From Acrocarpospora pleiomorpha (GTDB lineage Bacteria; Actinomycetota; Actinomycetes; Streptosporangiales; Streptosporangiaceae), in assembly GCF_009687885.1 (NCBI RefSeq), contig NZ_BLAF01000007.1, positions 186,001 through 250,000 of the forward strand: a DNA stretch of 64,000 bases. The letters run 5' to 3'. The position numbers were made by a program, and so were the translations under genes. Shown here one piece after another: positions 42,532-50,643 of the stretch (position 1 is the stretch's first letter; every line of letters begins with the position of its first letter). The notes beneath the pieces are model-generated. The model was given only the letters and a program-made list of their open reading frames with translations. It did not search any database and was not told where the DNA came from.

Positions 42532-42692
42532 CCCGAACGTCCAGGAGCCGAAGTGCACCGCGGCGACCGACCGGAAAGCCGGCTCACGGTCGCCGGGTTG
42601 ACCCCGAGTACGTCCGTGAGGTCGCGCCAGCTCGCCCGCGGAGCCGATCGCACGGCATCCACGATGGCGGTGTCGAGGGTCGCGGTGGACAT
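42532..42692 (-). pseudogene. Truncated Lrp/AsnC regulator, N-terminal HTH only
   Basis: From ATG 42692 the minus strand encodes 38 residues of an AsnC-type helix-turn-helix (LDTAIVDAVRSAPRASWRDL, then TDVLGVNPATVSR). The following residues no longer look like the family; shifting by one base gives a short AsnC-like tail (SVAAVHFGSWTF) and then a stop. The ligand-binding half is gone. The neighbouring catabolic operon may once have had this as its regulator. Confidence 0.5.
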
Positions 42693-42698
42693 AGACGC

Positions 42699-42739
42699 TT
42701 TCATGCAGACCTGAGCCATCGATGGAGATTTCATGCAGA
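42699..42739. promoter_or_regulatory. Direct repeat TTTCATGCAGA x2, 30-bp spacing
   Basis: The 11-mer TTTCATGCAGA occurs at 42699-42709 and 42729-42739, three helical turns apart, just upstream of the amidohydrolase gene and the Lrp/AsnC fragment. It fits a relic or still active Lrp-type operator. Confidence 0.45.
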
Positions 42740-42813
42740 TTCCGAGCCAAAGTGCGGGATCACCCTAACCTGCGACGACAAGGAGAAGAACGGACGAGAG
42801 ACAGGCGGATTTG

Positions 42814-44109
42814 GTGGGGTTCAACTACGGGTCCGCTCTGCGGGTGCACAATGTCCGGCTCATCGACGGTGTCAGCGCGACGGTCGTGGATGACGCGGTC
42901 CTTGAAGCCGACGCTGATGGAGAGATCACCTATGCGGGTCCCGCGGCGCGGGCGCCCGAGGCGCGCTCGGACGTCAGGACGATCGACGGCCAGGGCGGGA
43001 CACTCCTTCCCGGATTGTTCGACTGCCACACCCACCTCGGTGTCGCCTCTGATCGATCGCTCGTGGAAACCGCTCTTCTGACCGACCCCGTCCTGGGTGT
43101 TCTCCAGACGACCGTACGTCTGAGTCGAACACTCGAGTCCGGGATCACGTCAGCTCGCGACCTGGGCGGGCTTCCTGCCGGATTCCGCGACGCCGTCGCG
43201 TCGGGACTCATCGCGGGTCCCCGGCTGCAGACCTCGGTCGGCGTGATCAGCCATACCGGCGGGCACGCTGACGGCACTCTTCCGAGCGGGAGAAACCTCG
43301 ATCTCGACTACTGCGAGCTCGCCGACGACGTGACGGGTGTGCGGACGGCCGCGCGGCGGATGCTGCGTGCCGGCGCCGACCTCATCAAGATCTGCACGAG
43401 CGGCGGGATCAGCAGCGCGCACGACGATCCCGACGATCAGGACCTGCTCGACGAGGAGATCGCGGCGGTCGTCGACGAAGCGCGTCGCCACCGCGGCCGC
43501 CCGGTCGCCGCGCACGCGCAGGGGCGGGCCGGCATCCTCGCCGCGATCCGCGGCGGCGTCCGCTCGGTCGAACACGGCTACGGCATCGATGACGAAGGAT
43601 GCGATCTCATCGGCGAGCGCGGCGCCTTCCTCGTGCCGACCCTGTCGACCGTCTTCCAGGCGCTGGATCCCAAGAAGACCACCCCATGGCGCTATCAGAA
43701 GAAACTTCGGTGGAACGAGCGAACCAAAACGAACATCGCCGAAGCCATCGCGAGGAAGGTGAACATCGCGGTGGGGACGGACGCCGGTATCACTCCGCAC
43801 GGGGAGAACCCCTTCGAGCTGTGGTGCCTGGTCGAGCTGGGCATGTCGCCGATGGACGCCCTCCGCGCGGCGACCTCCAATAGCGCACGTCTTCTCGGAT
43901 TAGAGGACAAGCTCGGGACGCTGCGACCTGGGTACGCGGCGGATCTCGTCCTCTGCACGGGGGATCCGCTGCGAGACATCACCGTGCTGTCGGCCCCCGA
44001 GAACATCGCGATGGTCGTCCAGCAGGGCGTCATCCGCAAACTCACGCTTCCCGACTCCGGCTCGTCAGCAGCCGGACGGAACAGCTTCCACGCCGGGTCG
44101 CGCCTCTGA
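42814..44109 (+). CDS. Metal-dependent amidohydrolase (imidazolonepropionase/prolidase-like)
   Basis: A 431-residue amidohydrolase of the group that includes imidazolonepropionase-related and Xaa-Pro or Xaa-Arg dipeptidases. Metal ligands: HTH in LFDCHTHLG, a probable carboxylated Lys in ADLIKICTSGG, His in VAAHAQGR and SVEHGYG, and the late Asp in AVGTDAGITPHG. The start is GTG at 42814 or TTG at 42811; no strong ribosome site is seen. It opens a co-directional catabolic operon, so it may release an amino acid or oxo acid from an amide-linked substrate. Confidence 0.83.
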   Translation: MGFNYGSALRVHNVRLIDGVSATVVDDAVLEADADGEITYAGPAARAPEARSDVRTIDGQGGTLLPGLFDCHTHLGVASDRSLVETALLTDPVLGVLQTTVRLSRTLESGITSARDLGGLPAGFRDAVASGLIAGPRLQTSVGVISHTGGHADGTLPSGRNLDLDYCELADDVTGVRTAARRMLRAGADLIKICTSGGISSAHDDPDDQDLLDEEIAAVVDEARRHRGRPVAAHAQGRAGILAAIRGGVRSVEHGYGIDDEGCDLIGERGAFLVPTLSTVFQALDPKKTTPWRYQKKLRWNERTKTNIAEAIARKVNIAVGTDAGITPHGENPFELWCLVELGMSPMDALRAATSNSARLLGLEDKLGTLRPGYAADLVLCTGDPLRDITVLSAPENIAMVVQQGVIRKLTLPDSGSSAAGRNSFHAGSRL

Positions 44110-44178
44110 TCCCTGTGCTCACGTCCTCCGTACCCATCCCTGGCAAAGGGGGTGTTACGGGGCAGAAAGGAGCTGCTC

Positions 44179-45648
44179 ATGCAAGACATGAGCTCTAGTA
44201 CCACCGCGGACAAGCCGGCAACTGATCTGCACACCGGTTGGAGCGGGCGAGTCGTCGGCTATGTCGCCATCCTCATCCTGGTGAACGTCATGGTCGACAC
44301 CGTGCTCGCGGCGCCGACCTTCGTCCTTCCGCAGCTGAGCGCCGCCTTCGACACCACTCAGTTCGCCTGGATCGATTCCAGCGCGATGCTGGCGGGAGCC
44401 ATGTGGGCGCCGCTGCTGGGCAAGAGCGCCGACATCTACGGCAAGCGCAAGGTGCTCGTGATCACGCTGCTCGTCGCCGGTCTCGGCGGGGTCGTGTGTC
44501 TTCTCGCGCCCCACATCGGCATCTTCGTCCTCGGACGTGCCCTTCAGGGCGCCGCGGTCGCGGCCCTGTTCCTCACTGTCGCGATCATCCGCGACATCTG
44601 CGCGCCCAAGTTCGCCATGATCGTGACCGGTGTCGTCACCTCGGGCTCCGCTGTCTTCGGGATTCCCTCCCCCTTCATCCTGGAGGTCGCGACCGAGGTC
44701 TTCGGCTGGCAGTTCGTGTTCGTGGTCTCCGCGACGTTCGCGGCGGTGGCCGCGCTCTGCGTACGCCTCCTGATCCCGAACCCCCGGAACAGGACGCCGG
44801 GCAAGGTCGACGTCGCGGGGGCGCTTCTGCTCGGCGGCGGCCTCGCGGGCGTTCTCGTATATATCAGTCTCGGGCAGGAGTTCGGCTGGCTGGGGATCGT
44901 TCCGCTCGCCAGCCTCATCGGTGGCGCTGTCGCGTTGCTGGTCTGGTTCTTCGTCCTGAGCCGCATCCCGGAGCCCGTGATCGACATCCGCGGCATCTCC
45001 GTTGCGCTCGGACTCGGTCTGCTCGTGGTCGTGCTGGGCACGGGCGCCTATCGGAGCATGCTTCAGCTGTTCAGCCTGCTGATCGACGTCTCTCCCGATG
45101 ACGGCCTCGGATACGGGATCGCCGGACCGGCGGCGCTCGGCCTGATGTTCGGCATCCCGTCGATCGGGATCATGCTCGGTGGCATCCTCGCGGGTGCGAT
45201 CGCGACCCGGGTGGGGCCGGCCTGGCCGCTCGCCGCGGGTGTGGTGTGCGGGACGGCCGCTTCCTTCGGCATGTTCTTCGTCGGCGCCTCGAGCCTTCCG
45301 ATCGCCGTGGTCTGCTCGTTCATGCTCAGCCTCACGGCAGGATCGCTGGTCACCTCCGGGTTCAACCTCGCGTCCATCCTCGCGCCGCCGGAGAGGCAGG
45401 GCACCGTCTCCAGCATGGTCATGGTCATGGTCGCGGTCGGTTCGGTGACGATGAGCTTCATCGGATCGGCGATCCTCGGGGCCACGAACATCGTCGTCGG
45501 CGGGGAGACGGTGAACTCTTCGCTCGGAGTGCACACCTACATCGCTGTCGCGGCCTGCGCGTTCATCCTCGCCGCCATCCCGACGGTCTTCCTGGTGCGC
45601 AAGATGCGCGGTCACGTCGTCTCGGGCGTCCCCATGAGTCACATCTAG
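44179..45648 (+). CDS. MFS transporter
   Basis: A 489-residue polytopic transporter of the DHA2-like major facilitator class. A motif-A-like loop follows helix 2 (GKSADIYGKRKVLVITLL), with many hydrophobic helices throughout. The ATG at 44179 has AAAGGAG six bases upstream. Within this operon it probably imports the substrate degraded by the downstream enzymes, though export of a toxic compound is possible. Confidence 0.87.
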   Translation: MQDMSSSTTADKPATDLHTGWSGRVVGYVAILILVNVMVDTVLAAPTFVLPQLSAAFDTTQFAWIDSSAMLAGAMWAPLLGKSADIYGKRKVLVITLLVAGLGGVVCLLAPHIGIFVLGRALQGAAVAALFLTVAIIRDICAPKFAMIVTGVVTSGSAVFGIPSPFILEVATEVFGWQFVFVVSATFAAVAALCVRLLIPNPRNRTPGKVDVAGALLLGGGLAGVLVYISLGQEFGWLGIVPLASLIGGAVALLVWFFVLSRIPEPVIDIRGISVALGLGLLVVVLGTGAYRSMLQLFSLLIDVSPDDGLGYGIAGPAALGLMFGIPSIGIMLGGILAGAIATRVGPAWPLAAGVVCGTAASFGMFFVGASSLPIAVVCSFMLSLTAGSLVTSGFNLASILAPPERQGTVSSMVMVMVAVGSVTMSFIGSAILGATNIVVGGETVNSSLGVHTYIAVAACAFILAAIPTVFLVRKMRGHVVSGVPMSHI

Positions 45649-45658
45649 AAGGAAGAGC

Positions 45659-46033
45659 ATGACGAATCTCGCACCGGCGAGTCCCGCAGAGGCTCGGCAT
45701 CCATATAGCCCTGTTCGCTCGACCGAAGCCGGCCTCGTCTACATTTCGGGTCAGCTCGGGATCGTGGACGGCAAGGTCGTGGACGGCGGCATCGTCCACG
45801 AGACGCGGCAAGCCCTGGCGAATGTGCGGAGCAAGCTGGCATCGGCGGGCCTGGAACTCCGTCACCTCGTGAAGATCACGGTCTACCTGGCGTCGATGGA
45901 CGACCGCAACGCCATGGACGCGATCTACCAGGAAACCCTTCCCGAGCCGCTGCCGGCGCGCACGTGCATCGCCGTCGCGGAGCTGCCCTACAAGGCCCGG
46001 GTCGAGTTCGACGCCATCGCCGCGCGCGATTAG
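45659..46033 (+). CDS. RidA/YjgF/YER057c family enamine-imine deaminase
   Basis: A 124-residue RidA-type protein. The key Arg is present in PARTCIAVAELP, as is SGQLGIVDG at the N-terminal ligand pocket. RidA enzymes hydrolyse reactive 2-aminoacrylate-like enamines to 2-oxo acids. Placed before a 2-oxo acid decarboxylase, it may release the oxo acid that feeds it. AAGGAAGAGC precedes the ATG at 45659, ten bases after the transporter stop. Confidence 0.88.
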   Translation: MTNLAPASPAEARHPYSPVRSTEAGLVYISGQLGIVDGKVVDGGIVHETRQALANVRSKLASAGLELRHLVKITVYLASMDDRNAMDAIYQETLPEPLPARTCIAVAELPYKARVEFDAIAARD

Positions 46034-46072
46034 GGGCGCTCGCCCTTCCATCCTGAAAGGAATCACACGCAC

Positions 46073-46606
46073 ATGACATACGCAGAGGCTGTCGCCGGCG
46101 GCATCTGGGCAGCGGGTGCCGCGCGGGTCGGGTACATCCCGTCCGTGACCGTGGCGCCGATCATCAACTCGCTGGTCGCGTCCGATGGTGGGGTGAACGG
46201 CGTCTCCCCACGCGTCACACCGCTGTCGCGGGAGGAAGAGGCGGTCGGCGTGATGGGGGCGGTCGCGTTCACCGGCAAGCTCGGCGCCGTCGTCATGCAG
46301 GACAACGGCTTCGGCAATGCGCTCACGGCACTTACGACGTTCACGCTGTCCTACCATCTGCCGCTGCTCATCTTCGCGAACACGCGGGGAAGCCTCGGCG
46401 AGTACAACTCGATGATCCACTCCATCAGCCAGCCGGTGCCGGCCCTGCTGCGCGCGGTCGGGCTCCCCGTCATCGAACTGGACCGCAGGAGCGGCGCCGA
46501 CGACTGGCGCGACACCCTCCAGGAGGCCGGTGTGCACGCCGTCATGACGTATCGGCCCGTGGTCGTCCTCGGGTCCTTCTGGAACACCGACGGAAAGGTC
46601 GCCTGA
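46073..46606 (+). CDS. ThDP-dependent decarboxylase, alpha subunit (ComD-like)
   Basis: A 177-residue protein equal to the N-terminal (Pyr) domain of ThDP decarboxylases, close to the sulfopyruvate or phosphonopyruvate decarboxylase alpha chain. The ThDP-activating Glu sits in TPLSREEEAVGVMGAVAF, and MQDNGFGNALTALTTF is characteristic. It shares one base with the start of the beta-subunit gene (TGATG), so a heteromeric enzyme is expected. The native oxo-acid substrate is not determined by sequence. Confidence 0.85.
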   Translation: MTYAEAVAGGIWAAGAARVGYIPSVTVAPIINSLVASDGGVNGVSPRVTPLSREEEAVGVMGAVAFTGKLGAVVMQDNGFGNALTALTTFTLSYHLPLLIFANTRGSLGEYNSMIHSISQPVPALLRAVGLPVIELDRRSGADDWRDTLQEAGVHAVMTYRPVVVLGSFWNTDGKVA

Positions 46607-47196
46607 TGAAGCGGATCGAAGCACTCGAAGTATTGGCGGACCTGACGAGCCGGCATCCCGTCGTCGTGACCTGCGCGGCGACCAGCCGCGAGCTGGCGTC
46701 GGTGAAGGACAGCGACAACCACCTCTACATGCTCGACGCGATGGGTCTGGTCGGATCGGTGGCGACCGGACTGGCGCTCAGCGTGGACCCCTCCGCGCCG
46801 AAGGTGATCGGCATCGAGGGGGACGGTTCACTCCTGATGAACCCGAATGTCCTCCCCACGGGTGGCTACCTCGCCCCCGGCAACCTGCTCCTGGTCCTGC
46901 TCGACAACGGGGTGTACGGCTCGACCGGGGCGCTTCCGACCTATTCCTCCAGGATCGACCTCGAAGCATTGGCGACCGCCGCGGGATGGACCACCCGTGC
47001 CGCCGACACCGTCGACGAGCTGGAAGCCGCCTTCCTGGACCTGCTCACGGTGAACGGGCCGACGTTCCTGTACGCCCGAATCGAGGAAGGCAACGCCCAA
47101 GGCATCGCGAAGCTGCTGATCGACCCGGTCTCCATCACGGGCCGGTTCACCCGATGGCTCCGGGAAGTCCATGCCGTCGCCGAGGTCGCTGCATGA
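46606..47196 (+). CDS. ThDP-dependent decarboxylase, beta subunit (ComE-like)
   Basis: A 196-residue protein equal to the C-terminal (PP) domain of ThDP decarboxylases. The ThDP-magnesium motif is IEGDGSLLMNPNVLPT, ending with LLDNGVYGSTG. Together with the preceding alpha chain it would decarboxylate a 3-substituted pyruvate to the aldehyde. Sulfopyruvate and phosphonopyruvate are known substrates of this split family. The next gene, an aldehyde dehydrogenase, overlaps its stop (ATGA). Confidence 0.85.
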   Translation: MKRIEALEVLADLTSRHPVVVTCAATSRELASVKDSDNHLYMLDAMGLVGSVATGLALSVDPSAPKVIGIEGDGSLLMNPNVLPTGGYLAPGNLLLVLLDNGVYGSTGALPTYSSRIDLEALATAAGWTTRAADTVDELEAAFLDLLTVNGPTFLYARIEEGNAQGIAKLLIDPVSITGRFTRWLREVHAVAEVAA

Positions 47197-48572
47197 CACG
47201 CGCGACCGGCGGTATCGTCACGATCAACCCCACCTCGGGCGATGAGCTGGACTTCTACCCGTACACGACGCCCCAGGACATCGACCGGGTGCTCCAGATC
47301 GCCGGGGCTTCGCGCTGGGGACAGTCCCGCGTGGCCGACCGCGTTGCGGCGATCGACCAGCTCGGCGAGATCCTGGCGGAGCGCCGGGAGCCTCTCGCCA
47401 CGCTCATCACGCTTGAGATGGGCAAGCCGATCAGGCAAGCGCGAGCCGAGATCGACAAGTGCGTCAGCGCGTGCCGCTACTACGCCCAGGAGCTTCCCGA
47501 GATCCTGCGGCCGGAGACCTTCGACATCGACGGCGACACCGCGATCGTCCGGGTCGTGCCGATCGGGGTCGTGTTCGCGATCCTCCCGTGGAACTACCCG
47601 TGGTGGCAGGTGATCCGGGCAATGCTTCCCGCGATCGCGGCAGGCAACACCGTCGTCCTCAAGCACGCGGAGTCCGTCACCGGAAGTGCCCTGGCCATCC
47701 AGGAGGTGTTCCAGGACGCGTTCGGCGAGGGCGTCCTGCAGACCGTCGTCGTCGACGCGGCGACGGCGTCCGCCATCATCGAGGACAGCCGGATCGAGGC
47801 CGTCACCTTCACCGGCAGCGATCGCGTGGGCGCCCTGGTCGCCGCGCGCGCGGGCGCCGCCCTCAAGAAGTGCGTGCTGGAACTCGGCGGCTCCGACCCG
47901 TTCATCGTCCTCGCCGACGCGGACATCAACGCCGCGGCCGCCGCCGCCGTCACATCCCGATTCATCAACAATGGGCAGAGCTGCATCGCGGCAAAACGGA
48001 TTCTCGTCCACCGCGACGTACACGACGCGTTCGTGGACGCACTGGTTCCGCATGTCCGCACGTTGAAGGTAGGCGACCCGGCAGACGAGACGATCGACGT
48101 CGGGCCGCTCGCGCGTCATGACCTGCGCGACTCACTTCGCAAGCAGCGCGCCCAAGCTTTGGCGACCGGAGGCCGGGTGATCGCCCAGGCCGATGCGCCC
48201 GAGTCCGCCCGGGGGGCGTGGTTCTCACCCTCGATCGTCGAAGTGGACGAGCGAGATTCGGTCCTGCTGTCCGATGAGACGTTCGGTCCGCTCGGCGCGC
48301 TCACGACCGGCGCGGACGACGACGAGCTCATCGCCCTCGCGAACTCCTCGCGCTACGGGCTGAGCAGCAGTCTGTGGAGCACGGACAGCGATCACGCCGC
48401 ATCGGTGAGCGCCAGGGTCCACGCCGGAGCCGTCTTCGTCAACACGATCTCCGCGACCGACCCGCGCCTCCCCACCGGCGGCATCAAGGCCAGCGGCTAC
48501 GGACGCGAGCTCGGCAAGTGGGGAGTCTACGAACTGGCCAACCTCCAGACACTGCGAATCCGCACGACGTGA
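47193..48572 (+). CDS. NAD(P)-dependent aldehyde dehydrogenase
   Basis: A 459-residue aldehyde dehydrogenase. Conserved features: PWNYPWWQV, the catalytic Glu in LELGGSDPF and the catalytic Cys in NNGQSCIAAK. The short succinate-semialdehyde dehydrogenase-like form fits (about 455-460 residues). It would oxidise the aldehyde made by the ComDE-like enzyme to a carboxylate. The ATG at 47193 overlaps the beta-subunit stop. Confidence 0.9.
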   Translation: MTRATGGIVTINPTSGDELDFYPYTTPQDIDRVLQIAGASRWGQSRVADRVAAIDQLGEILAERREPLATLITLEMGKPIRQARAEIDKCVSACRYYAQELPEILRPETFDIDGDTAIVRVVPIGVVFAILPWNYPWWQVIRAMLPAIAAGNTVVLKHAESVTGSALAIQEVFQDAFGEGVLQTVVVDAATASAIIEDSRIEAVTFTGSDRVGALVAARAGAALKKCVLELGGSDPFIVLADADINAAAAAAVTSRFINNGQSCIAAKRILVHRDVHDAFVDALVPHVRTLKVGDPADETIDVGPLARHDLRDSLRKQRAQALATGGRVIAQADAPESARGAWFSPSIVEVDERDSVLLSDETFGPLGALTTGADDDELIALANSSRYGLSSSLWSTDSDHAASVSARVHAGAVFVNTISATDPRLPTGGIKASGYGRELGKWGVYELANLQTLRIRTT

Positions 48573-48609
48573 GGGCCAAACATCACCAGACGAGGAGGAG
48601 CAAAAGTCC

Positions 48610-49650
48610 ATGCGTGAAGTGAGCCAGGTCGGCGATGCGTCGAATCGCCCACCGCATCAGGTCGGCGTGGTGCTCTCGGGCTACGGTCCGGTCGGTCAGG
48701 CCTTTGTCCGGTATCTGGCTCAGCAGGCGAATGCGCTTGCTCGCCGGCACGGTGTACGGCTGGGCGTCGGTGCCGTCCGTGCCGGCTCGGCACAGTGCTG
48801 GCTCCCCGAGGGCGGGCCGGTGCCACCGCGCTCAGATTGGAGCCCGCCGGCTTCGCTGGAGGAGACGCTCGACCGGACCGCCGCCCGCGTGCTCGTCCAA
48901 GCGATACCGTCCTCACCTCACCTGCGGCAGCACGCCGCCGAGGAAGCCATCGCCGCGCTACGACGGGGGGTTCACGTGGTCACGGCCACCAAGAGCCACC
49001 TGCTCAGCCATTGGCGAGTACTCGATGAAGCGGCCCGCGCGAGTGGCAGCATGATCAGGATCTCCGGGGCGACGGGGGCCGCCCTCCCAGCGGGGGACAT
49101 CGCGAGGACGGCCTTGCGTGGCGTGGGCTGCGACACGATTCGGGCTTGCCCGAACGGCACCGTCACGTTCGTCCTCGACCGCCTCGCCGAAGGCGACTCG
49201 TTGCCGGACGCTGTCCGCGAGGCGCAGCGTCGGGGGATCGCGGAAGCAGATCCTTCGTCCGACCTGTCCGGTGTGGACGCCGCCACGAAAGTGCGGCTGC
49301 TGGCGGCGCTGGCCTGGGGATGGGATCCGGCGTCGGTTCGGGTACAAGCGCAGCCGGTGCACGAGGGCACCGCCAGTGACGCGCTGCGCGCGGTCTCTCG
49401 AAGCCGCCGGCTGCGGGCCGTGGCAAGCGCACGCGTGGACGAGCCTCTCCTCGTCCACGTCCGGCTGGAGGAGACAGAGCCGGGCGACCCCCTGCACGCG
49501 CTCACCGGTCCAGAAAAGGCTGTGGTGTTCGGCTGCCCGGACGCGGGCGACATCATCGTGAGCGGCGGACGCTCGAGCCCGCTCGGGGCGGCGCTCGCAC
49601 TGGTCAAGGACACCATCGAGGTCACGGCTCCCCGCTACGGGTTCTTCTGA
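48610..49650 (+). CDS. Homoserine dehydrogenase-like oxidoreductase
   Basis: A 346-residue protein with the homoserine dehydrogenase fold and no ACT domain. It has the N-terminal Rossmann motif VVLSGYGPVGQAFVRYL, the Lys in VVTATKSHLL (normally in an ANK motif), and the D-x-x-G-x-D-x-x-x-K signature (SDLSGVDAATKV). Essential homoserine dehydrogenases usually lie with thrC and thrB, not in a catabolic operon. Here it likely oxidises or reduces an analogue such as a hydroxy-amino acid. It ends the operon 37 bases after the aldehyde dehydrogenase. Confidence 0.8.
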   Translation: MREVSQVGDASNRPPHQVGVVLSGYGPVGQAFVRYLAQQANALARRHGVRLGVGAVRAGSAQCWLPEGGPVPPRSDWSPPASLEETLDRTAARVLVQAIPSSPHLRQHAAEEAIAALRRGVHVVTATKSHLLSHWRVLDEAARASGSMIRISGATGAALPAGDIARTALRGVGCDTIRACPNGTVTFVLDRLAEGDSLPDAVREAQRRGIAEADPSSDLSGVDAATKVRLLAALAWGWDPASVRVQAQPVHEGTASDALRAVSRSRRLRAVASARVDEPLLVHVRLEETEPGDPLHALTGPEKAVVFGCPDAGDIIVSGGRSSPLGAALALVKDTIEVTAPRYGFF

Positions 49651-49715
49651 CTGGCACTTCTCATGAAGGGTTGACCGAGCTGCGGCAGGAGGCATATTCA
49701 ACCTATAAGTTAATT

Positions 49716-49727
49716 AACCGATCGGTT
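49716..49727. promoter_or_regulatory. Palindrome in the ArsR promoter
   Basis: AACCGATCGGTT is a perfect 12-base palindrome in an AT-rich promoter, 17 bases before the ArsR start. It is a likely autoregulatory operator. Confidence 0.5.
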
Positions 49728-49743
49728 GAGGAAGGCGGAGACA

Positions 49744-50073
49744 GTGGACCGGCTGAGCGAAGTGTTCAGCGCCCTCGCCGACCCGACCCGGCGGGCCATC
49801 CTGGCCCGGCTGGCGGACGGCGAGGCGACGGTCAACCAGCTCGCCGAACCGTTCCCGATCAGCCTCCAGGCCATCTCCAAGCATCTGAAGGTGCTGGAGC
49901 GGGCGGGGCTGATCACCCGCGGCAAGGAAGCGCAGTGGCGGCCGTGCCGCCTCGACGCGGCGCCGCTGCGCGAGGTGGCCGACTGGATCGCCGACTACCA
50001 GCGGTTCTGGGAGCAGCGCTACGACCAGCTCGGCGAGTATCTGCAACGGCTTCAGAGACAACAGGAGGAATGA
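49744..50073 (+). CDS. ArsR/SmtB family regulator (SRPBCC-linked)
   Basis: A 109-residue winged-helix protein (ALADPTRRAILARLADGEAT, then ISLQAISKHLKVLERAGLITR). No metal-binding Cys or His motif is visible, as usual for the subgroup paired with SRPBCC proteins. The start is GTG at 49744; TTG at 49726 overlaps the palindrome and is less likely. It is one base from the next ATG, so it is co-translated with the SRPBCC gene. Confidence 0.88.
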   Translation: MDRLSEVFSALADPTRRAILARLADGEATVNQLAEPFPISLQAISKHLKVLERAGLITRGKEAQWRPCRLDAAPLREVADWIADYQRFWEQRYDQLGEYLQRLQRQQEE

Positions 50074-50074
50074 G

Positions 50075-50542
50075 ATGAGCGACACCCTGACGGTGACCCT
50101 GCCGTCCGACCTGGAGATCAAGATGGTGCGCGTGTTCGACGCGCCGCGCGCGCTCGTCTTCGAGGCGCACGCGAACTGCGAGCACATCAAGCACTGGTGG
50201 GGCCGGGGCAACCCGCTCGACTGCGAGATGGACTTCCGCCCGGGCGGCGCCTACCGCTTCGTCGAGCACACGCCGGACGGCGAGCAGTACGCGTTCCGCG
50301 GCGAGTACCGGGAGATCCAGGCGCCGGAGCGGATCGTGCAGACCTTCGAGTTCGAGGGCATGCCCGGCCACATCTGCGTGGAGACGCTGGAACTGACGGA
50401 GGAAGACGGCAAGACGACGGTCACCAGCGTCACCCGGTTCGGCACGAAGGAAGAGCGCGACGGCATGGTGTCCTCCGGCATGGAGGCCGGTGCCCGGGAG
50501 TCGTACCAGGCCCTGGCCGAGTACCTGGCGAAGCTCTCCTGA
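50075..50542 (+). CDS. SRPBCC (AHSA1-like) ligand-binding protein
   Basis: A 155-residue START/SRPBCC-fold protein of the activator-of-Hsp90-like group (VFDAPRALVFEAHANCEHIKHWWGRG; MDFRPGGAYRF). AGGAGG precedes the ATG at 50075. Such proteins form a cavity for small hydrophobic ligands; the ligand and role are unknown. It is operonic with the ArsR regulator. Confidence 0.88.
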   Translation: MSDTLTVTLPSDLEIKMVRVFDAPRALVFEAHANCEHIKHWWGRGNPLDCEMDFRPGGAYRFVEHTPDGEQYAFRGEYREIQAPERIVQTFEFEGMPGHICVETLELTEEDGKTTVTSVTRFGTKEERDGMVSSGMEAGARESYQALAEYLAKLS

Positions 50543-50643
50543 ACCGCGACAACTCACGCGAGTGCGGGAAGCTTGCACGTTTCCCGTACTCCTAACAGAG
50601 TGTCAATTGATCTATAAATATGCCCTATATAACGTGACATGGT

